Below, piece after piece: positions 1 to 10,800 of a stretch of 64,000 bases of DNA; the stretch's first letter is position 1, and each line of letters begins with the position of its first letter. Below the pieces are notes generated by a model. The model was given only the letters and a program-made list of their open reading frames with translations. It ran no database searches and had not been told where the DNA came from. Origin of the DNA: Trichodelitschia bisporula. Its lineage: Eukaryota > Ascomycota > Dothideomycetes > Phaeotrichales > Phaeotrichaceae. Where the stretch lies: the NCBI GenBank assembly GCA_010356995.1, contig ML996702.1:619653-683652 (forward strand). Direction: 5' to 3'. The position numbers and the translations under genes are program-made.

Positions 1-3000
1 GGGGGAGAGGTTGGTGCTCTTCGTCGAGCATCTCCTGGGCTGCTGCAAGTTCAATGTCAAGCGCGCAAATCCACCCTATTGTGTAGTCTTTGTGACGAAG
101 TCGGCGAGTTGGCTTTCTGTTGGTGGTTCTCTGGAGGGCAAGTGGTAAGGTTGAGGTCTGGCTGACGTTGCTCGCGGGGGCAGGTGTGGTGGTCTCACCA
201 GCAACAGGTGAGGAGGGTCGTGAAAGACTGGAAGAGGCATGGAAGCGGCCCCGTGTCGGGATCCGCTTTGCAGGTGGCATCTTGGAAATAATAATGCTGG
301 TCAAGGAATTGCGGACTTGTGAAAATGCAGGAGTGGAACTGGAGGTTAAAGGCGAGGCTTTGGGGCTTCGAGCTGAGCTCAACTGCGGGGCATAATGCCA
401 AGAATGAGGCTGTGAGCTGTCGGGCGCGGAGGGGAGGACGAGATTGGAGGAGACACAGCCACATGCTACGGGGCATCAAGTTCTCCTACCAACTGATCAG
501 TTCATAGACGAAGACTTCGCTGGAGGACATACCCGGTTGTTCATCCATATGTACCGCCCACGCCGCTTGCGTCGTCTATGCCCGCATCGTAGGTGCTGTA
601 CGGGATATCGAGACTGACCAGGGCTCGAGCATAAACAGGCTCGGGAGGATGCCGGAGTGGCGGTCATAGTTTTGGGTGGGAGTTTGGCAGCGCAGTGAGG
701 GACAGACGGAGCATACAGACTGTTCTGATGGAGGAGATATGTTGAATATGTGGCGGCAACCTGGGATGGCTGGAGCGGAGCCAGGAGACAGGGGTCGCCT
801 CCTGGCGAGGTATATAGTCAGCTCACTTCCCACTGTTAGTCAATTAAGCAACTCAGTCATGTTCACACTTCATTTTAACAAGATACGTAGTTGATTCTGT
901 GGAAGGGGTGGCCGGGTAATGTGTGAGATGGGTGTTAGCAAGCGTCCTGGTGCTGGATTGAAGGCTCGATTGGAGTTGAGCAGACGACATCGTATCAGTC
1001 ATGTTGTATCGTGTCGTCAGCGCGGGACTCGAGAAACATACAGTATCGTGGAACAATTGAGCCCGCGGGAGCGTGCGGCCATTCCAACTGCGAAGGAAAG
1101 GCCTCATCCCCATCGAGGAGAAACGATTGTCCATCCACAACTCCACAACTTGTCGTCAACTGACCAATATTGGCAAAAGGTTGAAGTGATAGACGGCGCC
1201 TAGCTTCCCCTCGAACTAGCCTAGCGGCTCCTCCCGTCATCAAGCGGCCCCGCGTGGCCCGTATCCATCGCATTCCCGGCCTCGTAAGTACCCCATTCCA
1301 CCACCTCTTCGTTTACGAATATACCGCGCCCAGCTCTCCCCTCGTCGGATGGGCTATCGGAAATCACCTGGGCCTACCCACAGCAAGTCACGCCGCGCAA
1401 AGCCTTAGCCACCCTTCTAGCAACCTCTCCCGCACAGCCCCTCCTGCGGCCCAACGGATAACCTCTACTACTACCAGTCTACTACCAGCAGCTGCTGCAG
1501 CAACTCATCTGGTGGTCGCAAGCAAAACTGCACGCAGTTCCCGATCCCCCCGTAGCACCGCCGAAACCTCCGCCAGTTCGTGACCCTCGCACCTCCCTAC
1601 TCCCACTTCTCGTCTAGGCGCCCGCAGAACCCATACTCACCCACGTTCTAACCCTGACCCACCGTGGCTTCTTCCATAGCACTGGCTCCCCCTCGGAAGC
1701 CAGCCTAATCACCGACGCCACCTCCCTGCTGACCAGCACGCTGCCCCTCCCCCCGAAGCGGCTCCTCCCGCGCACGCCGCACGAAATTCGCGCTCCCAAT
1801 ATCTGGCACCACGAACATGTGCTGCCCGTGCGACACATTACGGTCGCCAATAAACTTAATGCCCAGCAACAAGCCCTTGTACGCCCCCGTCCTCATCCGC
1901 CAGCGCGCCCGACATGCCCGCCTCAATGCCCCACGCGAGCCAAGTAGACGGTCTGTGCTTGGGCAGCATGGCTGCTAGGGCGAGATCAGGCAAAAAGGTA
2001 GGCGAGGCAAGGGGTAAAGCGAGACGAAGAAGTGGGTAAGACGAAGGGGCGGGCGGGACGAAGGGGTGGGCGAGACGAAAAAGCGGCACGCGGGAGGACG
2101 TATTGAGGCGGCAGCGATGGAGAGAGTATGGACGTACTTTGATGGCCCAGATGAGGTGACATCGGAGTTTAACTCTGTCACTATCAAACATGCTCCGCCG
2201 CGTTCGCCCGCTGATTCCTTGAATCACAGCCATGATGCCCCCTCTCCATCTGTCAAGCACATGCGGTTGAGCAAAAGATACCTCGAAATTGGTTGCCTGA
2301 GCACAATAGACTCCATGGCTCAATTGTATGCCCATATCTGTCGGTAGAACTTGGAGGGCAGGGTTATTGAGTTGCCATGGGTGTCAAACGAGAGAATGAT
2401 GTACAATATATCAAATAGCTTTGACTACTTCGCTAGCATGAGGAATGATGCCGATGATGAACTACAGCGGCGGAAGCGGAAGCCATATAATCAAAGCTGC
2501 TGTGTTGCGGCTAGACGTACTCGTCGTCGCCGGTTGTAGTTCACGACACCAGCTACGTCATCACCGCGACATCGGGGGTGGCGTAAGTACCGTACCACGG
2601 ACATCCCACAACTGGCAGAATTCAACCGACAAAGAGCCAGCCTCATGGCCATATGGACGCGTCGAAGTCCCAGCAAGGCGCACTTCGTCCCTCACCTCCT
2701 AGCCCATCAAAAAGCACCCACAGATAACCGGGACTTCACAATGCCATGTCCGGCGCTGGTGCCGCCGCCGCCGTTTGACCCTGCGCCCTGCGTTTCGGGC
2801 CGTGCCTCACCCGGCAAACATCCCCTCCCTTCATCACCCGTCCCTTCGAATCCCAAGCCGCGGCTCCGCAGTCCTGAATTCCGGTCCTGGCGAATACTAT
2901 CGCTGTCTCATCCCACGCCCCCACGCTTTCTCGCGCCCTTAATCGAGCTCTGACACGTTGTGCGCTCTGTGCCGGCCCGTGTCGATCTCCCGCGGGAAGG

Positions 3001-3358
3001 GGACCGCGGCGGGAGATGGACAGTGCTACGGGCGTGGTCGCGTTGAGACGGGTTAGGGTTTGTCGAGGTGCTGTATTTTGCGATATGGAGATAAGGTGCA
3101 GACAGCGGGAGATGGTGTGCCGCGTGGATAGGAGAAGCAAAGAAATCCCAAAGCGGATAGCCATTCCGACCGACTTCTCGCCCCTCGAGCCTCGAGTCTC
3201 GATGCACAATCGGGCCGACGATAAAGAAAAGGCGTATCCACCTCTTCTGCCCTCGCATTCCCATCCCCAAAATAGCCCTCAATCCCATCCCTCCGCATCA
3301 TGCACGCTCCAGCTTGGCAGCGGTTACGCGCATGCGCCATCGTGCATCGCAGGTCTGG
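1..3358. other. Intergenic, no supported gene
   Basis: Several frames are open because the DNA is GC-rich, but none has a convincing start, intron or domain. One minus-strand stretch around 1705-1900 reads like protein, with residues such as GLLLGIKFIGDRNVSHGQHM. It could be a gene remnant, but I cannot name its family. A 19-base stretch near 2245-2265 resembles the sequence just upstream of the first 5S rRNA copy at about 35980 and stops resembling it inside the 5S start. Confidence 0.5.
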
Positions 3359-3769
3359 TCACCGCATCGGTCCAATCCCATCCGACCCCGCGGGATACCG
3401 AAGCCAATCCTCAGCAAGTGCCTCTATCGTCGACTTCCCCTCCTGAATCTCTCCGCCCCGCACTTCCGCACGGACCCCGACGCCACGCACGGCCCGCACT
3501 CGCCCCGCTTGTGTGGCCGAAGCGCGCGTGGCGGTCGTGGGGCCGGATGGGGCAAGTGGGGCGCGTCTTGGAGGGGTGTGGGCGCGGATGTCGGAGATGG
3601 GGCCTGCGTTGCGGTGTGGTGCGCTGGGAAGTGAAGGAATAAGCGCGTGTTTGTAGTGTTTGAGGGCGCGGGTGCTGAGGGGCATGCGCGTGGGAAGAGA
3701 GAGCAGGATGTTGTTGGATGCAGTGTTGTGGAGCATACGTTGAGCAGGGGAGCGAGAGGACGATGCCAT
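3359..3769 (-). CDS. Hypothetical small basic protein (136 aa)
   Basis: Single-exon reading frame on the minus strand. I chose the internal ATG at 3769 because the residues that follow (MASSSRSPAQRMLHNTASNN) start a more regular, Arg/Ser/Ala-rich and acid-poor segment that could be a mitochondrial presequence. The protein ends in a segment TIEALAEDWLRYPAGSDGIG followed by PMR. No domain is recognised. Overlapping frames on both strands are also open in this GC-rich stretch, so the frame choice is uncertain. It is transcribed away from the NAD kinase gene downstream. It may be a real short fungal protein or a chance open frame. Confidence 0.3.
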   Translation of the reverse strand: MASSSRSPAQRMLHNTASNNILLSLPTRMPLSTRALKHYKHALIPSLPSAPHRNAGPISDIRAHTPPRRAPLAPSGPTTATRASATQAGRVRAVRGVGVRAEVRGGEIQEGKSTIEALAEDWLRYPAGSDGIGPMR

Positions 3770-4897
3770 GGCAACTGTCAACGTCTCCTGCATCGCATCG
3801 CCGAATCCCCATCTCGTGCATCAGCATTATCGGAGGAACTGCGAATCGGCTGCCACGCCCGAGTGATCCTTCATCACTCGCCCCGCTCCCTATTAACCCA
3901 TCAGAACGCCCCGCCACGCCACGCCACGCCCCCTCCTCATCACGTCGCATCACATCGCGAGCGCAATCGATAGCCCCCCGCCCCGGAATCAGTAAGCCAG
4001 CCTTGCGGGTATCACCCGCGCTAGCCGATAATGCATCGTTGACTTCTGATGGCGCTGGGGGTGTGAGACACTTGCGGCATGCGAGCGGCCCCTCAATTGA
4101 TGGCCAGCCTCGGAGACTATGGAGCCGTGGTGGGGCGCGCGCCAGAGTATATATGACGGCGAGGCACGCTGCGGCCTCAGCCTTTGCGATCTGCAGACAG
4201 GAACAGCCTTGGATGACAAGGCAACACGATTTTGGTAAGGCGCTGTGTTGGCGTCTACCCACTTTTTGCAATAACCTTATCACATTGCAAGGCACCGCGA
4301 TATCAATTCACCACTGCTATCATCACCACTTCCACCAGGCTCTTATTCATACTTCTACTTCACCTCCAACAACAACTATATATATCGGCCCCCCCCTCCC
4401 CCCCGATCCCGACCTCCCACATTTCCTCGCGTAACGTTACACCAAACCCCCTGCCAAATCATCCCAGGCACGCATCCTCCCGCCCCTGGACGGCATCACG
4501 ACGCTCGGGACTCGAGACGCAAAAAAAAAGGTACAAGATCAAACAAGCGCCTCCGTGGGCCTGCGTCTCATTCAACAATCCACATTCCTATATCCGATTG
4601 TCCTCTCATCTCTCGTCGTCAGACCGGCCCTCTCGATCGCCACCCCCGGCCCCGTCAGACTAGCCGTACCCACCAAACACCGGCGCCCGGCACACCGCAC
4701 GGACTCCCTTCCGCGCTTCTCCTGAGCACTTTTTGTGGAGGGGCTCCCCCCACGTCCCGCAAGCTTACGCTGCTTGCTCGACGTCGTGCGAACTTCTTTG
4801 GAAGATTTGCTGCGAACAATTTCTAGCCTACATCTTCTGGCCCATTCTATTTACCTCGATTGCTTCTTAGCATCCGCTTCTCGCTCTTCCGCTGAGC
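3770..4897. promoter_or_regulatory. Upstream region of the NAD kinase gene
   Basis: No gene seen. A TATATA element lies near 4147, and pyrimidine-rich tracts run from about 4310 to 4730, as is usual for leaders of highly transcribed filamentous-fungus genes. The start site was not determined. Confidence 0.4.
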
Positions 4898-6997
4898 ATG
4901 TCCTCCCCATCGCGTTCTTCGTCCCTCGATCTCCCGCACTCCTCCGCCCGGCCGGGCACCGCTTCGCCGACTACACCCACTGCCATGCCGCCCATGTGCG
5001 GGCGACGCGGCTCGCTCCCCGCCGGAGGGGACGCAGACGCGCCATACACCCTCGCAGGCAGCGGAGAAGGCCCGTCCTCCGCCCAATCTCCGCCCGCCGT
5101 CACCGCGTCCAAGCACGGAGATAGCGACACGCCAGACCGTTCGGACACAAACGCAACCGCAGACGCGGCATCATGCCCCACCGAAGCAGTGTCCGGGACT
5201 CCGCTCCCGCCCCTTACAACCACGCTCCCGCGGCAGGATTCCCTCCACTCTGCCGCGCTGACCTCAGCGTCGCCCCGCACGCCCAAGGCGCGCAGCCACG
5301 TTCCTTCGCCGATTACGATTCCGCTCCCGGAGAAGAAAGAGGTGAGGGGGTGGACGAATGAGGCGGAGGTAGATGGGGTGCTGCCGCGCCAGACGCTGGT
5401 TAAGGCTATATACCCGCGGGCAGCGGCTGAAGACGGCAATTCGGCGAGCGACGAGCTGGGCGCGCGAACCGTGGACTCCATTGCCGGGCCCACAGCACCA
5501 GAACTGCAGTCCTCCGAGACCACTTCAGATCCCCAGCCTACCTCCGACGACCCCCCCCCAACAGCCCCCAACCCCCTCCTAACCCGCGCGCACCTCTCCC
5601 CCCTCCCAACAAGCAAACGCCCCGCTCTCGCCTCCCCCTGCTTCTTCCACAGCCGCTTCGACGACGCCGTCGACATCGACAAAGTCCTCGCCGAGCTCCC
5701 CAGCACGACCTCCACCAGCCCGCTCACCAACCTGCCGCTCAGCAGCACCGCCGAACCCTTCTCCCACCGGCACCTCGTTCAGACTGCTGCGACCGTGCGC
5801 GAGGTCTCGCGCCAGTTGAGCCGACGCCCGTTGCGTTCGGCCGTCCGCACGGTCATGATCGTGACGAAGGCGCGGGATAACGGTCTTGTGCGCCTGACGC
5901 GTGAGGTTGCGGAGTGGCTGCTCACGACGCCGCGGTATGGATCCCCGCACGGCGTGTCCGTGTACGTGGACGCGAAGCTCGAGCGCAGCCGCCGGTTTGA
6001 CGCCCCGGGCCTGATCGCCTCCTTCCCCCCCGCTGCACAACTCCTGCGCTACTGGACCCCCGAACTCTGCTGGGCGGAGCCGGAGCGCTTCGATCTCGTG
6101 CTCACGCTCGGCGGGGACGGAACCGTGCTCTTCACCTCCTGGCTATTCCAGCGCGTCGTCCCCCCCGTTTTGAGTTTCAGTCTCGGAAGTTTGGGGTTTT
6201 TGGCTGGGTTTGAGTTTGATCGGTATAGGGATGTGTTGGCGCGGGTTATGGGCGAGGAGGGCATGCGTGTGAGTTTGCGCATGCGCTTTACGTGTACTAT
6301 CTACCGCCAGTCTGCGTCTGGGTTGCCTGGGAATGGGGGAGGGGAGGGGGGGGAGGCGCTGGTTGAGGGGGAGCAGTATGAGGTGCTGAATGAGTTGGTT
6401 TTGGATCGGGGGCCGAGTTCTTATGTTTCGAGTCTGGAGTTGCTGTGTAATGGGGCCTTGCTTACGCATATTCAGGCTGATGGGTGTATTCTGAGCACGC
6501 CGACGGGGAGCACGGCGTACTCGCTCAGCGCGGGGGGGAGTTTGGTGCACCCTGCTATACCGGCGATACTGCTGACGCCGATTTGTCCGCATACGCTCAG
6601 TTTCAGGCCTATGATTTTGAGTGATAGCATGGAGCTTCGCTTACGCGTGCCAAGGGGCAGTCGGAGCACGGCGTGGTGCGCGTTTGATGGCAAAGCACGT
6701 GTGGAGCTCAGACAGGGCGATTGTGTCGTGGTTGAAGCGAGTCGGTATCCGTTCCCCACGGTGGGCGCGGGGGAGATGGAGTGGTTCGAGAGCATTGCGC
6801 GGACATTGAGGTGGAATGTGAGGGGGGCGCAGCAGAAGGGGTGGGTTGGGGGGGAGGGTGGGAAGAGCTGTGCGGAGGGTGGGGAGGGGGAGGATGCGGG
6901 GTTTGATATTGATTTTGATTCGGATGAGAAGGATAGCGGGTATGGAGGGGATGGCGGGAGGGGGACGTCGGGGCGGGGGAGCGAGGTTGCGGCTTGA
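4898..6997 (+). CDS. NAD(H) kinase (Utr1/Yef1/Pos5 family)
   Basis: Phosphorylates NAD+ (and possibly NADH) with ATP to make NADP(H). It is an uninterrupted 699-residue frame. Residues 1 to about 300 are Ser/Pro/Thr-rich and probably disordered, with a short low-complexity tail after about 640. The catalytic part shows the family motifs in order: GGDG in LTLGGDGTVLF near residue 405, the NE pair in VLNELVLDRG near 496, and the DGxxxSTPTGSTAYSLSAGG loop near 528. A Phe-Arg-Pro motif (LSFRPMILSD) follows. The long N-terminal extension resembles cytosolic Utr1-type kinases rather than short mitochondrial ones, but no targeting peptide analysis was possible. The next gene starts 475 bp downstream on the same strand. 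The family call is firm; the compartment is inferred. Confidence 0.93.
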   Translation: MSSPSRSSSLDLPHSSARPGTASPTTPTAMPPMCGRRGSLPAGGDADAPYTLAGSGEGPSSAQSPPAVTASKHGDSDTPDRSDTNATADAASCPTEAVSGTPLPPLTTTLPRQDSLHSAALTSASPRTPKARSHVPSPITIPLPEKKEVRGWTNEAEVDGVLPRQTLVKAIYPRAAAEDGNSASDELGARTVDSIAGPTAPELQSSETTSDPQPTSDDPPPTAPNPLLTRAHLSPLPTSKRPALASPCFFHSRFDDAVDIDKVLAELPSTTSTSPLTNLPLSSTAEPFSHRHLVQTAATVREVSRQLSRRPLRSAVRTVMIVTKARDNGLVRLTREVAEWLLTTPRYGSPHGVSVYVDAKLERSRRFDAPGLIASFPPAAQLLRYWTPELCWAEPERFDLVLTLGGDGTVLFTSWLFQRVVPPVLSFSLGSLGFLAGFEFDRYRDVLARVMGEEGMRVSLRMRFTCTIYRQSASGLPGNGGGEGGEALVEGEQYEVLNELVLDRGPSSYVSSLELLCNGALLTHIQADGCILSTPTGSTAYSLSAGGSLVHPAIPAILLTPICPHTLSFRPMILSDSMELRLRVPRGSRSTAWCAFDGKARVELRQGDCVVVEASRYPFPTVGAGEMEWFESIARTLRWNVRGAQQKGWVGGEGGKSCAEGGEGEDAGFDIDFDSDEKDSGYGGDGGRGTSGRGSEVAA

Positions 6998-7471
6998 GTA
7001 GAACGATGGTTTGGGGAGTGGACGGAGGATTGGGATAGACACACGCCTGGTTTGGCTGGGATTTGGGTTTGGGTATGAGCACGAGCGGTATGGATGTCTC
7101 GCCGTTTGTATGTACGGAGTATGGGCCGGCGTTGTCCTGGACTGTTGGGTATGTAGACGCTAGGAATTGATACGGTAGATGCGCTGATTAACCCAGTTCA
7201 AGTTCGTTCCCGAGGCATTGACATCGACCTGCCATCATGTCCATCTTCATCGGCGATCCAAATGCAATAGGCCTGATCCCTTACGCACAAGCACCCTCAA
7301 GCGTCACAAGCTCATCACGTCACTAAACCATCATCCCCAAAAGCACAGCCTCACCATCACCCTCATCCCCGCACCGCCACCTATGCCAAGTCCGCACCGC
7401 CACCACCGCCACACCCCATCCCGATCTTCATCCGCGTGTCCCCCACCGCCGCTCCACACACCACCACCACC

Positions 7472-7917
7472 ATGCCCGACTCCGCATACACAACCCCCTC
7501 CTCCGGGGCCCTGAAGCTCAAAGGCGGAGCCGGGGTGACAAAACCCAAGAAAAAAAAGAAGAGCAAGGCGGTCGCCACCACCGCTACAACCGCCTCCGCC
7601 TCGACGGCCTCCGCCTCCGAGCCCGCACCCCGGTCTGGATCCGAGAAGCCCCCCTCCGACGGGGACGAGGGGAAGAAGGAGGAGGAGGAGAGGGAGGAAA
7701 GACCGAAGACGGAGGCTGAGATGCGGTTTGAAGAGCAGAGGCGGAAGAGATTGGATGAGCGGTTGAAGAGGGAGGGGGTGAAGACGCACAAGGAGAGGGT
7801 GCAGGAGTTGAATCGGTATTTGAGTGGGTTGAGTGAGCATCATGACATGTGGGTTTTTCGAGGCTGTGAGAGGGAGGTGTTGCTAATTGTTGTAGGCCGC
7901 GTATTGGACCTGGGTAA
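7472..7917 (+). CDS. FAM32A-like (DUF1754) nuclear protein, two exons
   Basis: Exons 7472-7848 and 7896-7917. The 47-nt intron has a GTGGGT donor, a GCTAAT branch site and a TGTAG acceptor, and splitting the Met codon restores the ending HHDMPRIGPG. That matches the family's C-terminal motif, where human FAM32A ends HYDIPKVSWTK. The protein is 132 residues. It opens with a Ser/Ala/Thr region, then a run of lysines (PKKKKKSK near 30), an acidic stretch, and the conserved helix EMRFEEQRRKRLDERLKREG. FAM32A is a spliceosome-associated protein that acts near the 3' splice site in the metazoan catalytic complex; the fungal role is inferred. I start at the ATG at 7472; a GTG upstream in frame is unlikely to be used. 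Without the splice the frame would run into unrelated sequence. Confidence 0.85.
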
Positions 7918-8527
7918 CGGGACGATGGGGCGTTTGGGGTGCTGGAGTTTGGGGGGTTTGTGGTGTGGATGGCGTTTACAGTTTGGGCGCGGACGGGGTC
8001 TCTACGGTCGGCATTGCGTTTGGCATCGGCTCAGACGTACTGGTGATATGATACGAAGACGGTGTGGGAATTGAGGGCAGGCTGAGCAAAATTGCATCTC
8101 GGCGTCTCTTCTCGATGCTCATATCACGTGACACCTGAAGTTGCTTGATCGGAGTGCTTCTTCTTCGAGGACGACAGAGTACACGGTACAGAATCATCTT
8201 TCATCTCACCTGCTCGTTCAATCAGGAATTGCAACAAGTCACCACATACGCATCAATTCAAAGCAGGCGAATTATGCAGACGTAAAAAGCAGGCCATCAA
8301 TTCGTGCCAACCCCATTAACTAGACGATAAAAACTCCCAACAAGCGACGACGAATCGAAAACCCCCAAGAAAACCCATCGTCGCCCCGCTCGCGCCCAAA
8401 GACAGAGATGAGAAAATTCCATTAATCCGACTCCTCGGCGATTCGGGTTATCGGGAGGCCATGCATAAAGGCGGGTATCGTGAAGGGGAAAGAGAGTCAA
8501 GGGACGGGTTGGGCGGCGAGGTTTGTT
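7918..8527. other. Convergent intergenic region
   Basis: Lies between the 3' ends of the FAM32A-like gene (+) and PMP3 (-). No gene or RNA seen. It presumably holds both 3' UTRs and terminators. Confidence 0.5.
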
Positions 8528-8754
8528 CTAGTATTTGAGGATGATGTACAGCGCGTGGAGGATGCCGGGGATGAAGCCCAGGCAGGTCAACAGGATCTGA
8601 TGGGTGTTAGTAGGTGGATTCACGGAAGCAGGTACGGGGTACTCCGTACGTTGATGAGGAAATCCGCGCCGCAGCCGCGCTCGAGGAACACGCCGAGCGG
8701 GGGCAGGATGATGGCGAAGATGATCTTGATGATGTCGGAGCCGGTGAAAGGCAT
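8528..8754 (-). CDS. PMP3: Plasma membrane proteolipid 3 (Pmp3/UPF0057), two exons
   Basis: Exons on the minus strand are 8754-8650 and 8596-8528, giving 57 residues, the usual length of the family. The 53-nt intron has a GTACGG donor and ends in CAG. Two membrane helices are visible: DIIKIIFAIILPPLGVFLER, followed by the conserved GCGADFLIN turn, then the second helix ILLTCLGFIPGILHALYII. Pmp3 is a small tonoplast/plasma-membrane protein that influences membrane potential and cation sensitivity, and its fungal homologues are stress induced. The intron falls exactly between the two membrane segments. The start ATG at 8754 gives the canonical MPFTGSDI N-terminus, so in-frame ATGs further upstream are not used. 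Confidence 0.93.
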
Positions 8755-10120
8755 GATTGCGGTTTGATAGCGAGGTTCTGAAGGTTCGTATGGAGGTTTG
8801 CGGTGTTGGGGTGTGGAGAATGCGTGGGGCACAAGCTGCGTATGTGGGCGGAGAGGTGAGTGGTGTGATGTGAATTGCAGCCAGCACCAGCCGCTTCCCC
8901 CCCCGCACCTTTATTGCAAACCACGAGCCAAGCACAGCGCCGACGTCATCACCGCCCAGGCGCGCGTGGCTGGGTTGCCCGCCCCACCTCAGCAAGCGCT
9001 TGCCAGGCAGCTCCTCGAGCCAAGGCAGGAAGGAGGCCCGCGCGCAGGCGCAAACCTGGCAGGCCGACGCTTGTACCGCCTTACTCTAACGCAGAGAGAG
9101 TACACCGAGTGTAGCGGACCAGTGCTTTGCGCGCGCTGCGCGTGCGGGCCAGGACCGCAATCTGCGCAATGTCCGTGGCCAATTGGGGAGGGGAGCGGAG
9201 AACACGAGCGAGGGCACGGGAGCTGACGGTGCATGATGCGGTGGCGCGTGTGGCGTCGCCGAAGGGAGCCGATTTGTGGGCCGCCGGGATGACGTTGTGG
9301 TGTGGCTGGTGAGGGAGCAGGGGAGACTGGGGACGGGTTGAGGTCGTTACGAAAATACATCCGTAGAGACATTGTTGGTTGCTGCGGTTGCGATGGCGAT
9401 GGTGATCGTCTTGTGGCCGCGTGGAAGATGGTACAGCCACAGTTGTTGTGAGGATGCGTGTTTGCCCTGCTAGGCGAGCTAGTTGATGCAGGTTTTGTTG
9501 GTTGGAGAGGCTATCCTTGTGCCTGGGCGCTTGGATAATGTTCGCGTGACGGGGATGAGTGCGTTAGAAATGCGCCGGAAGGCCGCGGAGTACAGAGTAC
9601 TCTGGGTTAGGCTACATTGATGATGAGTTGTGGTAGTTGCTGATGGAGAACTCCGCGCTTTAACGACCGGTGAAGTAATAACTTCGGTAGTCGGATCGGA
9701 TATCTGTCTATCGCTATCGGGCGCAATGACTCCACATCGGGTCGCATTCTCTACTGTGCCGATACGGCCAGTTGGGCCGTGAGTTGCTGATATTCCGGAG
9801 CATAGTCCGCTGTTGACCAATCCATTGCGGCCGAATTAAATCTGGTTTCGAGGCTGAAACGAGATCATACTCGAAATAGCACATATGGTCCATAAGTTTG
9901 AGTTGTTAACGTTCTGACTTGGCTTTTGACGTCAAGGCTCCAGCAGCCCTGAAGTAGGCAAATTTTTGAGTCCGACGTTACTGTGCTGATATCTCAAAAT
10001 GAGACGCCTCAGATGAATATCACCCACTTCAACCCCACGAGCTCCAACTACGCTCTAGAGCACGAGTCCGCTGCTCTCAAACCACCGGCCTCATAACCCC
10101 CTCCTCCCCATCCCTTAAGC
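8755..10120. other. Intergenic, no supported gene
   Basis: PMP3 promoter side and beyond. Only chance open frames occur. Sequence from about 9840 on becomes less GC-rich leading up to the 5S rRNA pseudogene. Confidence 0.5.
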
Positions 10121-10240
10121 ACATACGGCCATACGTCGCAGAAAGCACCAGTCCCCGTTCGCTCACTGAAGTGAACCTGCTCACCAACTGACTTGTAGTT
10201 AGGCAGGTAAACCAGACAGCGAATCTAAGTTGCTACATGT
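10121..10240 (+). pseudogene. 5S rRNA pseudogene
   Basis: 120 bases that align to the 5S copies at 36-37 kb over their full length. Identity is high in the first half (ACATACGGCCATA, CACCAGTCCCCG, CTCACTGAAG). The second half carries small insertions and substitutions in the internal promoter box C region and disrupts one side of helix II. A T-run (TTTTTGCC) follows, as after the intact copies. It lies 26 kb from the array, in unique DNA. I infer a dispersed, decayed copy. Confidence 0.8.
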
Positions 10241-10800
10241 TTTTGCCTTTTTTTGCTGCTTAGGTGAGACCGGTTAGTAATGAAGTAGAATGTACTTCGT
10301 GGTGAGAGGACCGAAGACCCGAACCATCGGGCCGAAGAGACACCTCCAATTCAACCGTTTTCCGCCGGCTTTGAGTCGGCTCGGTCTTTGATTCTACGGC
10401 TTTATGATGCCCGGTCTCGGCAGGCATTAGCAAGTACGGCGGTACTCCTGAAGAAGCAGAACGTCAAGACGGGTCTCGATGTGATCTGTCAATCGGACAG
10501 GGCCTGGACGATGAGCCCGTTTGAGTGAAGTAATGTACTGGAAAAAGATTGGACTGATAGCATGTCTGGATTGCGGTGGCGAGCAATCTGTTCTCCTGTC
10601 CATCACTGCCGGATGACGGCAAATGACCAACGGCCACTGCCTAAAGCGGAAAGAGCTATCCCACTCGCGAACTACACGTAATGCTACAAACGTGTAATAC
10701 GCAGCACGCATCATGCAGCAAAGAATGTGCAAACATACGCCGCCTAACAAAGCATCACGCCATAGAGCAAACCATCCACATAAAACGCCTAATATTTTGA
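10241..10800. other. Intergenic, 3' side of the ABC transporter
   Basis: No gene seen. The first part contains a T-rich run after the 5S pseudogene; the rest would be the 3' UTR and flank of the transporter on the minus strand. Confidence 0.45.

Noticed and set aside
2245-2270. Possible 5S rRNA 5' fragment
   Set aside because: Only about 19 bases upstream of, plus a few bases into, the 5S start match; too short to call.
3411-4295. 294-codon minus-strand open frame
   Set aside because: Composition is that of GC-rich non-coding DNA, there is no domain, and overlapping frames are equally open; the shorter frame 3359-3769 reads better.
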